From NCBI GenBank assembly GCA_038534295.1, contig JBCAXA010000002.1, positions 310,001 through 374,000 of the forward strand: a stretch of 64,000 nucleotides of DNA, written 5' to 3'. Made by a program: the position numbers and the translations under genes. The DNA is from JBCAXA01 sp038534295. Lineage in GTDB: Bacteria > Pseudomonadota > Gammaproteobacteria > Steroidobacterales > Woeseiaceae. Below, piece by piece: positions 44,836-51,450 of the stretch. Each line of letters opens with the position of its first letter. The first letter of the stretch is position 1. The notes beneath the pieces were generated by a model. That model saw only the letters and a program-made list of their open reading frames with translations. It was not told where the DNA came from and did no database searches.

Positions 44836-45681
44836 ATGAGCGCCGAACTCCTCAACATACTTGCCGTGTTGCTGGCGACGATGCGTGACGTTGCACCCAT
44901 CGCTGTCATCCTAGCGTTCTTTCAGCTGGCCGTGTTGCGCCAAGCTGTCCCGCACCTGAAGCAGGTGCTCGTGGGATTCGTGTATGTGCTTGTCGGGCTC
45001 GCGCTTTTCCTCATCGGCCTCGAAAAGGCGCTGTTCCCACTCGGCGAAACCATGGCGCAGCAATTGACCGACCCTGGCTTCGTCTACGGCGAGGGGCAAG
45101 CGCCTGGACCCGGCGACGTTCAGTGGACGCGCTATTACTGGGTCTATATTTTCGCGGCAGCGATCGGGTTTTCGACGACCATTGCCGAGCCGTCGTTAAT
45201 CGCCGTGTCGCTAAAGGCAGATGAAGCCTCCGGCGGCGCCGTGAAGGCGTTTTCGCTGCGCCTTGCAGTCGCAGTGGGCGTAGCCGCGAGCATCGCGCTT
45301 GGCGCGTTTCGTATCGTCACCGGAACGCCGCTGCATATTTATATGATGGTTGGGTATACGATCGTCATTCTCCAGACCATGTTTGCGCCGAAAGAGATCA
45401 TCCCGCTCGCCTACGACAGCGGCGGCGTCACGACGTCCACGGTGACGGTGCCGCTGGTTACCGCGCTTGGCCTTGGTCTTGCGTCCACCGTGCCCGGTCG
45501 CAGTGCGTTGTTAGACGGTTTTGGCTTGATCGCCTTGGCGAGCCTGTTCCCGATGATTACTGTTATGGGGTACGCGCAAGGCGCGCTTCTCAAGTCGAAG
45601 TGGCAGGCGCACAAGGCGACGACGGCCCCGGCGGCAAAGGGTGCGCCCCCGCACTCGCGGGCGGAAGGAGACAAGCATTGA
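44836..45681 (+). CDS. DUF1538 membrane protein, second copy
   Basis: The product of 281 residues is a paralogue of the first copy, with the same two motifs (GFSTTIAEPSLIAVS and YDSGGVTTSTVTVPLVTALG) and the same helix layout. A short insertion near 75-100 carries QLTDPGFVYGEGQAPG. The C-terminal tail is basic. A GAGGCGGGC ribosome site precedes ATG 44836. Two unequal copies in a row fit a heterodimeric or heteromultimeric membrane channel or transporter. Confidence 0.88.
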   Translation: MSAELLNILAVLLATMRDVAPIAVILAFFQLAVLRQAVPHLKQVLVGFVYVLVGLALFLIGLEKALFPLGETMAQQLTDPGFVYGEGQAPGPGDVQWTRYYWVYIFAAAIGFSTTIAEPSLIAVSLKADEASGGAVKAFSLRLAVAVGVAASIALGAFRIVTGTPLHIYMMVGYTIVILQTMFAPKEIIPLAYDSGGVTTSTVTVPLVTALGLGLASTVPGRSALLDGFGLIALASLFPMITVMGYAQGALLKSKWQAHKATTAPAAKGAPPHSRAEGDKH

Positions 45682-46028
45682 AATTCAAACTGATCATCGC
45701 TCTGGTCACTGACGAGAAGACCGATACGGTCATTGATGCCGGCCGCGAAGCTGGCGCCACCGGCTCAACGACGATCACCGCCGCCCGCGGCGAAGGGCTC
45801 AATCCGAAAAAAACCTTTTTCGGACTGACGCTGGAGGGCCAGCGAGACGTGGTGTTGTTTCTCGTTGAAGAGCATCTGAGCCGCAGCATCCTCGAGGCGA
45901 TTGCCAAAGCGGGAGAACTCGATGAAACGCAGAGTGCCGGGGTCGCCTTTCAGGTCGATATCGAAGATGTCGTCGGGCTTTCCAATCAGATCGAGAACAT
46001 TCAACGCAACATCGCGGACATGATATGA
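45678..46028 (+). CDS. PII-like signalling protein
   Basis: The product of about 116 residues follows the P-II (GlnB/GlnK) fold: a start MKFKLIIALVTDEKTD, T-loop region, then VVLFLVEEHLSRSILEAI and the C-terminal segment GVAFQVDIEDVVGL. The T-loop reads RGEGLNPKKTFFG and lacks the tyrosine that is uridylylated in GlnB, so control by GlnD is not expected. The start is TTG 45678, with GGAAGGAG seven bases upstream and overlapping the DUF1538 stop by four bases. Regulation of the DUF1538 proteins by nucleotide binding, as GlnK acts on AmtB, is the natural inference. Confidence 0.85.
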   Translation: MKFKLIIALVTDEKTDTVIDAGREAGATGSTTITAARGEGLNPKKTFFGLTLEGQRDVVLFLVEEHLSRSILEAIAKAGELDETQSAGVAFQVDIEDVVGLSNQIENIQRNIADMI

Positions 46029-46450
46029 GCGCACCAACCTACATCTCCGTCCGCGACGTGATGACCCGGGATCCGGTCGTCATTGACGGCCTGGCCACGG
46101 TTTCTCAAGCAGTGAGCATTTTGCGGGAGAAAGGGTTCAGCTCGCTGGTCATCGACAGGCGCGACGAAAGCGACGAATACGGACTACTGGCGGTGCACGA
46201 TATCGCCGAACACATCGTGAGCGTCGACCGTTCGCCCGAACGCGTCAACGTCTACGAAATCATGTCAAAGCCCGCCGTCACCGTAGACGCCGGCATGAAC
46301 ATCAAGTACGCCGTACGCCTTCTCATGCGGTTCCGACTAACGCGCGCGTTGGTGCTCGAAAAGGGTGCTGTCGTCGGCATCGTTACGCTGCGCGATCTGA
46401 CCCTGCGGTCGATCGGCAGCGCTGGGGCGTCGAACGACGCCAAAAACTGA
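46025..46450 (+). CDS. CBS-pair (Bateman) domain protein
   Basis: The product of 141 residues consists of two CBS domains (about 8-70 and 75-135) with typical VRDVMTRDPVVID and YEIMSKPAVTVDAG starts and GIVTLRDL end. It overlaps the PII gene by four bases (ATGA). CBS pairs bind adenine nucleotides or SAM and are usual regulators of transporters. It is the last gene of the operon; the stop is followed closely by the duplicated tmRNA end. Confidence 0.9.
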   Translation: MSAPTYISVRDVMTRDPVVIDGLATVSQAVSILREKGFSSLVIDRRDESDEYGLLAVHDIAEHIVSVDRSPERVNVYEIMSKPAVTVDAGMNIKYAVRLLMRFRLTRALVLEKGAVVGIVTLRDLTLRSIGSAGASNDAKN

Positions 46451-46455
46451 GACGT

Positions 46456-46499
46456 CAACGTCGGGCCATAATTTTGGTGGAGGCGGCGGGAATCGAACC
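46456..46499. repeat. displaced copy of the tmRNA 3' end (att-like direct repeat, copy A)
   Basis: These 44 bases match 46696-46739 with one mismatch (A for G at 46470). The copy contains the last 25 bases of the tmRNA 3' end (T-arm and acceptor with CCA complement) plus 19 bases of downstream sequence. Offset between copies is exactly 240 bases. An integration event at the ssrA 3' end would leave such a copy. Confidence 0.8.
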
Positions 46500-46671
46500 G
46501 ACCCGCTTGGTGGCGTAAATAGCATGGGTGCGCGCAAGTGCGGGTCGATGGAAAAGCGTGCTCAGCAATGAGCGCAACGCACTGCCGACGACGATGACCC
46601 GCCATACTCTGATGGATCGCGGCGGGTGATCGATTGGACTCTCGTTCAAACGCGGAGATCCCCGGCCTCAC
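46500..46671. other. short spacer between the two tmRNA-end copies
   Basis: This stretch lies between the repeats, with the tmRNA terminator at its right edge. It has no plausible gene, only short shadow reading frames. It could be the remnant of an excised or decayed integrated element. No integrase piece is recognisable. Confidence 0.4.
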
Positions 46672-46715
46672 AAAATCAGGCCCGGCGTCGCTTCGCAACG
46701 TCGGGCCATGATTTT
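46672..46715 (-). terminator. tmRNA terminator hairpin
   Basis: On the minus strand, AAAATCA-TGGCCCG pairs with CGGGCC-TGATTTT about 17 bases apart, directly downstream of the CCA end. T-rich sequence closes the stem. The right half lies in the 44-bp direct repeat. Confidence 0.7.
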
Positions 46716-46739
46716 GGTGGAGGCGGCGGGAATCGAACC
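46696..46739. repeat. direct repeat copy B at the functional tmRNA 3' end
   Basis: This is the matching copy of 46456-46499, spanning the true 3' end of ssrA and its terminator half. The two copies are candidates for attL and attR (or an attB and a scar). Confidence 0.8.
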
Positions 46740-47075
46740 CGCGTCCGCAAGCTCTCCGCTTTCGGGTCTACATGCTTATTCCGTCTTTAATCTCGCTGTA
46801 GGCAACCCGACGAAAAGGGCGCACCTACAGCCAGTTCAGTAAGAGATTTAACGTTCAGGCCCTGAACGAGCCATCCGGCGATCCTATGCAAGCGACCCCT
46901 GGTACCCGGATACATAGGCACATACCGGCCAGAGGGCACCCTACTGGGTATTAAGCAGCGAGTGCGTAGTTGTCGTCGTTGGCAACTATAAGTTTTGCAG
47001 CAGGTTTAACGAGGCACTCTGCACCTCGGCATGCACCGAAAGGTTCGCAACCCACGTCGAAGCCAGGTCGCCCCC
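46715..47075 (-). ncRNA. ssrA: tmRNA (transfer-messenger RNA)
   Basis: This RNA of about 361 nt acts as both tRNA and mRNA to rescue stalled ribosomes. The 5' end reads GGGGGCGACCTGGCTTCGACG and the 3' end is the T-arm GGTTCGATTCC followed by the acceptor strand and CCA. The tag reading frame at 46954-46983 (minus strand) encodes ANDDNYALAA and a TAA stop, one residue away from the E. coli tag. Its partner gene smpB lies less than 1.2 kb away. A TATAAT -10 box lies upstream. Confidence 0.97.
46951..46983 (-). other. tmRNA tag-peptide reading frame ANDDNYALAA
   Basis: GCC is the resume codon, followed by codons for NDDNYALAA and a TAA stop. The hydrophobic ALAA end is the degron recognised by ClpXP and by the periplasmic Prc protease encoded at 20401-22482. 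Confidence 0.9.
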
Positions 47076-47089
47076 TTTGGTAATCCCAC

Positions 47090-47095
47090 ATTATA
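47090..47095 (-). promoter_or_regulatory. -10 element of the ssrA promoter
   Basis: TATAAT on the minus strand lies 14 bases before the mature tmRNA 5' end, leaving room for a short leader that RNase P removes. A TTGACC hexamer at 47108-47113 is only 12 bases away, too near for a normal -35. The -35 is therefore not assigned. Confidence 0.6.
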
Positions 47096-47263
47096 AGACA
47101 GCTTGCGGGTCAATTAGTTCTTTTATTTAAAACAATAACGTATGCGGGCTTCTTCAGCAGGTTTCGTGCTCGTTCGCGTTTTGTCGAATCTCCGCGTACG
47201 CTCTTCGACACTACTCAGACATTGCGCTGGGTCAACAGCACTAAAAATGGGGAGACAAAGGCA

Positions 47264-47704
47264 ATGAAAAAGCTGGTAGCAGCCATTTGTTTGTCGGTCG
47301 TCGGCGTTGCGCATGCCGATCTCGAGCCGTGGAAAGACTATGACATCGGTGAGCAGGTCACGAGCGTAACGACGGTGAAGGTCGATGCGAACATGATCGA
47401 CAAATATCTGGAGGGACTTCGAGCGACATGGGTAACAGGCAACGAGACCGCCAAGAGTCTCGGTCAGATCGAGGACTACGGCATTTGGGTCAGTGAGTTG
47501 CCGCAAAGCGGCGACTTCAACGTCGTGCTCACGGTAACGCTTAAGGACTCAAGCATGTTGCAACCGTCGAAAGAGCGCTACGACGCATTTATGGAGGCTT
47601 GGGGCGAAGAAAACGAGAAACGCACGGATGAAATTGTGCCGACTTATCCGGACATTCGGAAAATCACCGGGGAGTACCACCTGCGTAGGATCACGATGAA
47701 GTGA
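47264..47704 (+). CDS. small secreted protein of unknown function
   Basis: The product of 146 residues has a clear signal peptide (MKKLVAAICLSVVGVAHA) and a mature alpha/beta domain with the segments QVTSVTTVKVDANMIDKYLEGL and FNVVLTVTLKDSSM. ATG 47264 has GGGGAG nine bases upstream. A reading-frame extension to 47222 is not needed. It is divergent from ssrA and convergent with smpB. The layout recalls small periplasmic ligand-binding or stress proteins; no family is recognised. Confidence 0.65.
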   Translation: MKKLVAAICLSVVGVAHADLEPWKDYDIGEQVTSVTTVKVDANMIDKYLEGLRATWVTGNETAKSLGQIEDYGIWVSELPQSGDFNVVLTVTLKDSSMLQPSKERYDAFMEAWGEENEKRTDEIVPTYPDIRKITGEYHLRRITMK

Positions 47705-47715
47705 CACACGCTTGC

Positions 47716-47743
47716 CGCCTCGCTTCAAGGATGAGGCGAGGCG
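47716..47743. terminator. hairpin between convergent genes
   Basis: CGCCTCGC and GCGAGGCG form a perfect 8-bp stem with a 12-base loop between the stops of the secreted protein gene and smpB. There is no T-run on either side, so only weak termination can be claimed. Confidence 0.4.
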
Positions 47744-47765
47744 TGCAACCAGATCTGCATTGCCG

Positions 47766-48254
47766 CTAGCCGGCCCCTTTTTTCAAGATGCGCTCTTTCT
47801 GTCGCTGCCAATCGCGGTCTTTGGTGTCGGCGCGCTTGTCGTGCAACTTTTTGCCCTTACCGAGCCCGATATCGAGCTTCACACGGCCACGATGCCAGTG
47901 CAGGTTGAGCGGCACTAGTGTGTAGCCCTTGCGATCAACGGCACCAATCAGTCGATCGATTTCCTGCCGGTGCAACAGCAGCCGGCGCGGTCGCATCGGT
48001 TCGGCTACTACGTGGGTTGATGCGCTCAACAGCGGCGTGATCGTTGCGCCGAATAGCCACGCTTCGCCGTCTTTGACTTGAACATAAGCATCGGCGACAT
48101 GGCCGCGTCCCCCCCGCAGACTTTTGACTTCCCAGCCCATCAGCTCGAGTCCAGCCTCATAGGTTTCCTCGATAAAAAAGTCATGGCGCGCACGTTTATT
48201 GCTGGCAATAAGCGGCGACGGAGCATTCTTTTTGGGTTTCTTTTTGGCGGCCAT
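47766..48254 (-). CDS. smpB: SsrA-binding protein SmpB
   Basis: The product of 162 residues binds tmRNA and places it in the ribosome. Family landmarks are SNKRARHDFFIEETYEAGLEL, WEVKSLRGGR, and the C-terminal basic segment KGKKLHDKRADTKDRDWQRQK, whose helix occupies the mRNA channel. A Lys-rich N-terminus (KKKPKKNAPSP) is normal. The nearby ssrA on the same strand fits the functional pair. Confidence 0.96.
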   Translation of the reverse strand: MAAKKKPKKNAPSPLIASNKRARHDFFIEETYEAGLELMGWEVKSLRGGRGHVADAYVQVKDGEAWLFGATITPLLSASTHVVAEPMRPRRLLLHRQEIDRLIGAVDRKGYTLVPLNLHWHRGRVKLDIGLGKGKKLHDKRADTKDRDWQRQKERILKKGAG

Positions 48255-48331
48255 TTGGCGATTGGGCGTCGGCAGGCGGACTGCAGTGTAAACCAGTTTG
48301 ACGAGGGTTTGCGGCAGTGCAGCGTTGCTGC

Positions 48332-48354
48332 ATCGTTTGTCTGATGCAAACGAT
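48332..48354. promoter_or_regulatory. inverted repeat upstream of the sodium-dependent transporter
   Basis: ATCGTTTG and CAAACGAT are perfect 8-base arms with a 7-base centre, 40 bases before the transporter start. It could be an operator or an mRNA hairpin; no adjacent regulator is present. Confidence 0.45.
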
Positions 48355-48393
48355 TCAGGGACAATCTCGCGGTTTTTGACGGGGAGAGCGCCG

Positions 48394-49779
48394 ATGCCTC
48401 AGGTACCTGAGCAACGCAAATCGATGCACGGCAATTGGTCATCGCGACTGGCCTTTATTCTTGCCGTGACCGGTTCGGCGGTCGGGCTTGGCAATATCTG
48501 GAAGTTTCCATACATCGCCGGCGAGAACGGTGGCGGTGCGTTCGTGCTCGCGTATTTGATGTGCATCGTTATCGTCGGAATGCCCATCATGATGTCCGAA
48601 ATCATGTTGGGCCGCCGCGGTGGCCGCAATCCGGCGTCGTCAATGGCCATTCTTGGCCGCGAGGAAGGCAGTTCCGGCGCCTGGACCTTAATCGGGGTCA
48701 GCGGCATTCTCGGCGGCGTTCTAATCCTTTCTTACTACAGCGTCATCGCCGGTATTGCGCTCGCTTACATCATTGAAGCGTTCAAAGGCGCATTCGTCGA
48801 TCAAGACCCGCAGGGCATTCAGAAAATCTACGACGACCTGACCGGCGACTGGAAGATGCTGGCCTTCTGGCACACGCTGTTTGTTGCATTCACGGTATTT
48901 GTCGTGGGTCGCGGTATTAAAGGCGGTCTCGAAAAAGCCGTGCAATTCATGGTGCCGGCGTTGCTCGCAATCATGATTATTCTGCTTGGTTACGCGATGA
49001 CCAGCGGCAGTTTTGGGGCAGGACTGGCGTTCATGTTCACGCCGGATTTCGGCAAGCTGTCCGGGGAATCCGTCCTCAAAGCAATGGGACTTGCGTTTTT
49101 TAGCTTAAGTGCCGGGATGGGCGCCTTGCTGGCGTACGGCTCGTATCTGCCGCGCGAAACCTCCATCCCGCGCGCCGCCGCTGCGGTCGTTGCCGCCGAT
49201 ACATCCATTGCGTTACTGGCCGGTATGGTGATTTTCCCGATCGTCTATGCGAACGGTTTGAGCCCAGCGGCGGGTGAGGGGCTCGTCTTCCAGACCTTGC
49301 CCAACGCGTTCGGAGCGATGAATGGCGGTGTCTTCATGGGCACGCTGTTCTTCGTGCTGCTGTCGTTTGCGGCTTGGACATCAGCGATTGCGTTGCTCGA
49401 GCCAGCCGTTGCGTGGCTCGTAGAAACCACCAAATGGCCACGACGCCGCGCGGCGACCGCGCTTGGCGTGCTGATCTGGATAGCCGGGTTTGGAACGGTG
49501 TTCTCGTACAACGTTTTGTCGGGAGACGACGCCAAGCTCTTCGGCATGACCATCTTTGAGAACCTCGATTATTTGACCAGCAACATCATGCTGCCGGTTG
49601 GTGGCCTGTTCATTGCCATTTTCGCCGGTTGGGTGATGCGCCGCAGTTCGTCGGCCGACGAATTGGGCGAAGGTCTCGGCTATACCCTGTGGCGCTTTAG
49701 TGCTCGCTACATCGCGCCGGTCGCCATCGTGCTCGTGATCGCGGACGTGGTTGGGGTGATCGACGTCCTCACTGGATGA
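48394..49779 (+). CDS. sodium-dependent transporter, NSS/SNF family
   Basis: The product of 461 residues is a LeuT-fold symporter with about 11-12 membrane helices. The signature GSAVGLGNIWKFPYIAGENG in TM1 holds the Na+ and substrate contacts, and MGLAFFSLSAGMGALLAYGSYLP lies in TM6-7. Substrates are probably amino acids or related amines. GGGGAGAG precedes ATG 48394. It lies upstream of, but separated by 4 bases from, ratA. Confidence 0.92.
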   Translation: MPQVPEQRKSMHGNWSSRLAFILAVTGSAVGLGNIWKFPYIAGENGGGAFVLAYLMCIVIVGMPIMMSEIMLGRRGGRNPASSMAILGREEGSSGAWTLIGVSGILGGVLILSYYSVIAGIALAYIIEAFKGAFVDQDPQGIQKIYDDLTGDWKMLAFWHTLFVAFTVFVVGRGIKGGLEKAVQFMVPALLAIMIILLGYAMTSGSFGAGLAFMFTPDFGKLSGESVLKAMGLAFFSLSAGMGALLAYGSYLPRETSIPRAAAAVVAADTSIALLAGMVIFPIVYANGLSPAAGEGLVFQTLPNAFGAMNGGVFMGTLFFVLLSFAAWTSAIALLEPAVAWLVETTKWPRRRAATALGVLIWIAGFGTVFSYNVLSGDDAKLFGMTIFENLDYLTSNIMLPVGGLFIAIFAGWVMRRSSSADELGEGLGYTLWRFSARYIAPVAIVLVIADVVGVIDVLTG

Positions 49780-49783
49780 GCCT

Positions 49784-50236
49784 GTGCGGCGTGTAAGCAA
49801 GTCAGCCATTGTTGCGTACACACCGCAGCAAATGTTCGACCTCGTCAACAACATCGAAAGCTACCCGGTGTTTTTGCCGTGGTGCAGTGACGCGCGGGTG
49901 GTGAGCGACGACGGATCGCAAATCGTCGCTGCTCTCGAGATGAAAAAAGGCGGCATCCGGCGACGTTTTTCTACGCGCAATGACTTGGTGCCTCATGAGC
50001 GCATAAGCATGGCGCTGGTTGATGGCCCATTTCGCGAGCTACACGGTGAATGGGGCTTTGCGCCGCTCGGTGCGAGCGGCTGCGAAGTGAAGCTAAAGGT
50101 GCAGTTCGAGTTTGCTGGTCTGGTGATCGACATGGCGCTCGGGCAGTTTTTCGAGCAGACCTGTCGATCGTTGATCGACGCGTTCATCGCGCGTGCCCGT
50201 GAAGTTTATTCGCAGCAAAAGCCCGCTGCTGAGTGA
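49784..50236 (+). CDS. ratA: RatA-family START-domain protein (coenzyme Q-binding-like)
   Basis: The product of 150 residues is a START/polyketide-cyclase fold protein (VSKSAIVAYTPQQMFDLVNNIESYPVFLPWC). Relatives include RatA of E. coli, reported as a 70S-ribosome association inhibitor, and Coq10, a ubiquinone-binding protein. The second role is more likely as a housekeeping function. It starts at GTG 49784. The stop overlaps the start of the next gene by four bases (GTGA). The neighbour pair is conserved next to smpB in many gammaproteobacteria. Confidence 0.9.
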   Translation: MRRVSKSAIVAYTPQQMFDLVNNIESYPVFLPWCSDARVVSDDGSQIVAALEMKKGGIRRRFSTRNDLVPHERISMALVDGPFRELHGEWGFAPLGASGCEVKLKVQFEFAGLVIDMALGQFFEQTCRSLIDAFIARAREVYSQQKPAAE

Positions 50237-50523
50237 ACGACCGCGAAGCGCTCATCGACGTCGAGGTGGCCTACGCCACGCCTGATCGGCAGAAAGTGAT
50301 TGCGCTGTGCGTGCCGATCGGCACGACGGCACGGGCTGCGGCGCGGCTATCTCAGATGAACCGATATTTCCCTGACTTGGGACTCGGTCAGGTGCCGCTC
50401 GGTGTTTGGGGGCGCGTCGTGGCCGACGATGCGCGGCTCGTCGCGGGGGATCGCGTGGAACTCTATCGAACGCTGCAGGCGAACCCGCGCGAACAACGAC
50501 GTAGGCGCGTCGAGACGCCTTAG
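50233..50523 (+). CDS. RnfH/RatB family ubiquitin-fold protein
   Basis: The product of 96 residues belongs to UPF0125. Landmarks are IDVEVAYATPDRQKVIAL at the start and GVWGRVVADDARLVAGDRVELYR, which give the beta-grasp fold. The function is unsettled. It overlaps ratA by four bases and its last bases overlap the bamE stop on the other strand. Confidence 0.9.
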   Translation: MNDREALIDVEVAYATPDRQKVIALCVPIGTTARAAARLSQMNRYFPDLGLGQVPLGVWGRVVADDARLVAGDRVELYRTLQANPREQRRRRVETP

Positions 50524-50915
50524 TTTTCGTTTTTCGCGGTTGCTGCCTCAGCCTCGGGCGGGTCATCGTGCACGATGCGAGCGACGCTATTGCCTTCGAA
50601 GTACAGCGTGATCCAGCGTTTTTCGATGCGGTCTTTGCGGCCCGGTTGTACGTAGTAGAGGTAGTCCCACCGGCCGCGGTTGAACGGGTCATCGATGAGC
50701 GGTGTGCCCAACAGAAAACGCACCTGATTGCGGGTCATGCCGAGCGTGACTTGATCGACTTTCTCTTGGTCGACCAGATTGCCCTGCTGAATAGCCAATC
50801 GGTAGACGCAGCCGCTGGTGAGCAGCGCGATCATCAGGGTCGCGATGACGCCCCGCGCTGAACGATGTGCCAGCCGGAGCGGCGTGCTTTGCGTCAATCG
50901 AGCCATACCGAACAT
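50520..50915 (-). CDS. bamE: outer-membrane assembly lipoprotein BamE
   Basis: The product of about 131 residues is the small lipoprotein of the Bam complex, which inserts beta-barrels in the outer membrane. It has a long signal peptide with lipobox TSGC, then VDQEKVDQVTLGMTRNQVRFLLGTPLIDDPF, the family core. The start is uncertain (ATG 50915 or 50906) because the N-terminus is long and basic and has no good ribosome site. It is divergent from fur, as in many gammaproteobacteria. Confidence 0.93.
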   Translation of the reverse strand: MFGMARLTQSTPLRLAHRSARGVIATLMIALLTSGCVYRLAIQQGNLVDQEKVDQVTLGMTRNQVRFLLGTPLIDDPFNRGRWDYLYYVQPGRKDRIEKRWITLYFEGNSVARIVHDDPPEAEAATAKNEN

Positions 50916-51015
50916 ACGACCGCGACGGCGAGCGATGGTGCCCGGCCGCGTGTTCCGCCATAATAAAGCGCCGGATCATATCGACTTTTCGTCTGCGCGA
51001 CGAGGCAAACCTACG

Positions 51016-51420
51016 ATGCTGCAACAGAAAGAGCTGCGCAAAGCCGGCCTCAAGGTCACGTTGCCCCGGCTAAAAATTCTGGAAATTCTCGAAGGCAGCG
51101 AGAATCGGCACTTGAGCGCCGAAGATATCTACAAGGAACTGATCGATTCGGGCGAAGAGATCGGTCTCGCCACGGTGTACCGCGTGCTGACCCAATTCGA
51201 GACCGCTGGACTCGTAACACGTCATAATTTCGAGGGTGGTCACTCGGTGTTTGAGCTCGATCAGGGTGAGCACCACGACCACATGGTTTGCGTGGAGACC
51301 GGCGAGGTGATCGAGTTCGTGAGCGACGAAATCGAACGCCTACAGCACGAGATAGCAGCGGAACACGGCTTCGACATCGAGGACCACAGTCTGGTTCTCT
51401 ACGTCCGCCGCAAGTCTTAA
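51016..51420 (+). CDS. fur: ferric uptake regulator Fur
   Basis: The product of 134 residues represses iron-uptake genes with Fe(II) as co-repressor. The N-terminal winged helix (LRKAGLKVTLPRLKILEIL, ATVYRVLTQFE) is intact, and the metal site segment HHDHMVC lies at 86-92. The motif CxxC of E. coli is reduced to C-V-E-T, as in Pseudomonas Fur. ATG 51016 matches family N-termini; a frame extending to 50818 overlaps bamE and is not used. It is divergent from bamE. Confidence 0.96.
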   Translation: MLQQKELRKAGLKVTLPRLKILEILEGSENRHLSAEDIYKELIDSGEEIGLATVYRVLTQFETAGLVTRHNFEGGHSVFELDQGEHHDHMVCVETGEVIEFVSDEIERLQHEIAAEHGFDIEDHSLVLYVRRKS

Positions 51421-51450
51421 GTAAGCTCGACCAGTGCTGACGACCCGCCG

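Noticed and set aside
46475..46499. A tRNA-like end at the displaced repeat
   Set aside because: Only the T-arm 3' half and acceptor end are present; there is no 5' half, so it is not a tRNA gene.
46252..46698. A leftward frame across the CBS gene and the spacer between tmRNA-end copies
   Set aside because: Overlaps the CBS gene, ends at a terminator and has no ribosome site or domain; I do not call it a remnant gene of an element.
49784..50523. RatA-RatB as a true toxin-antitoxin system
   Set aside because: The name comes from E. coli overexpression work. The pair is a conserved housekeeping neighbour of smpB and looks like Coq10/RnfH, not an addiction module.
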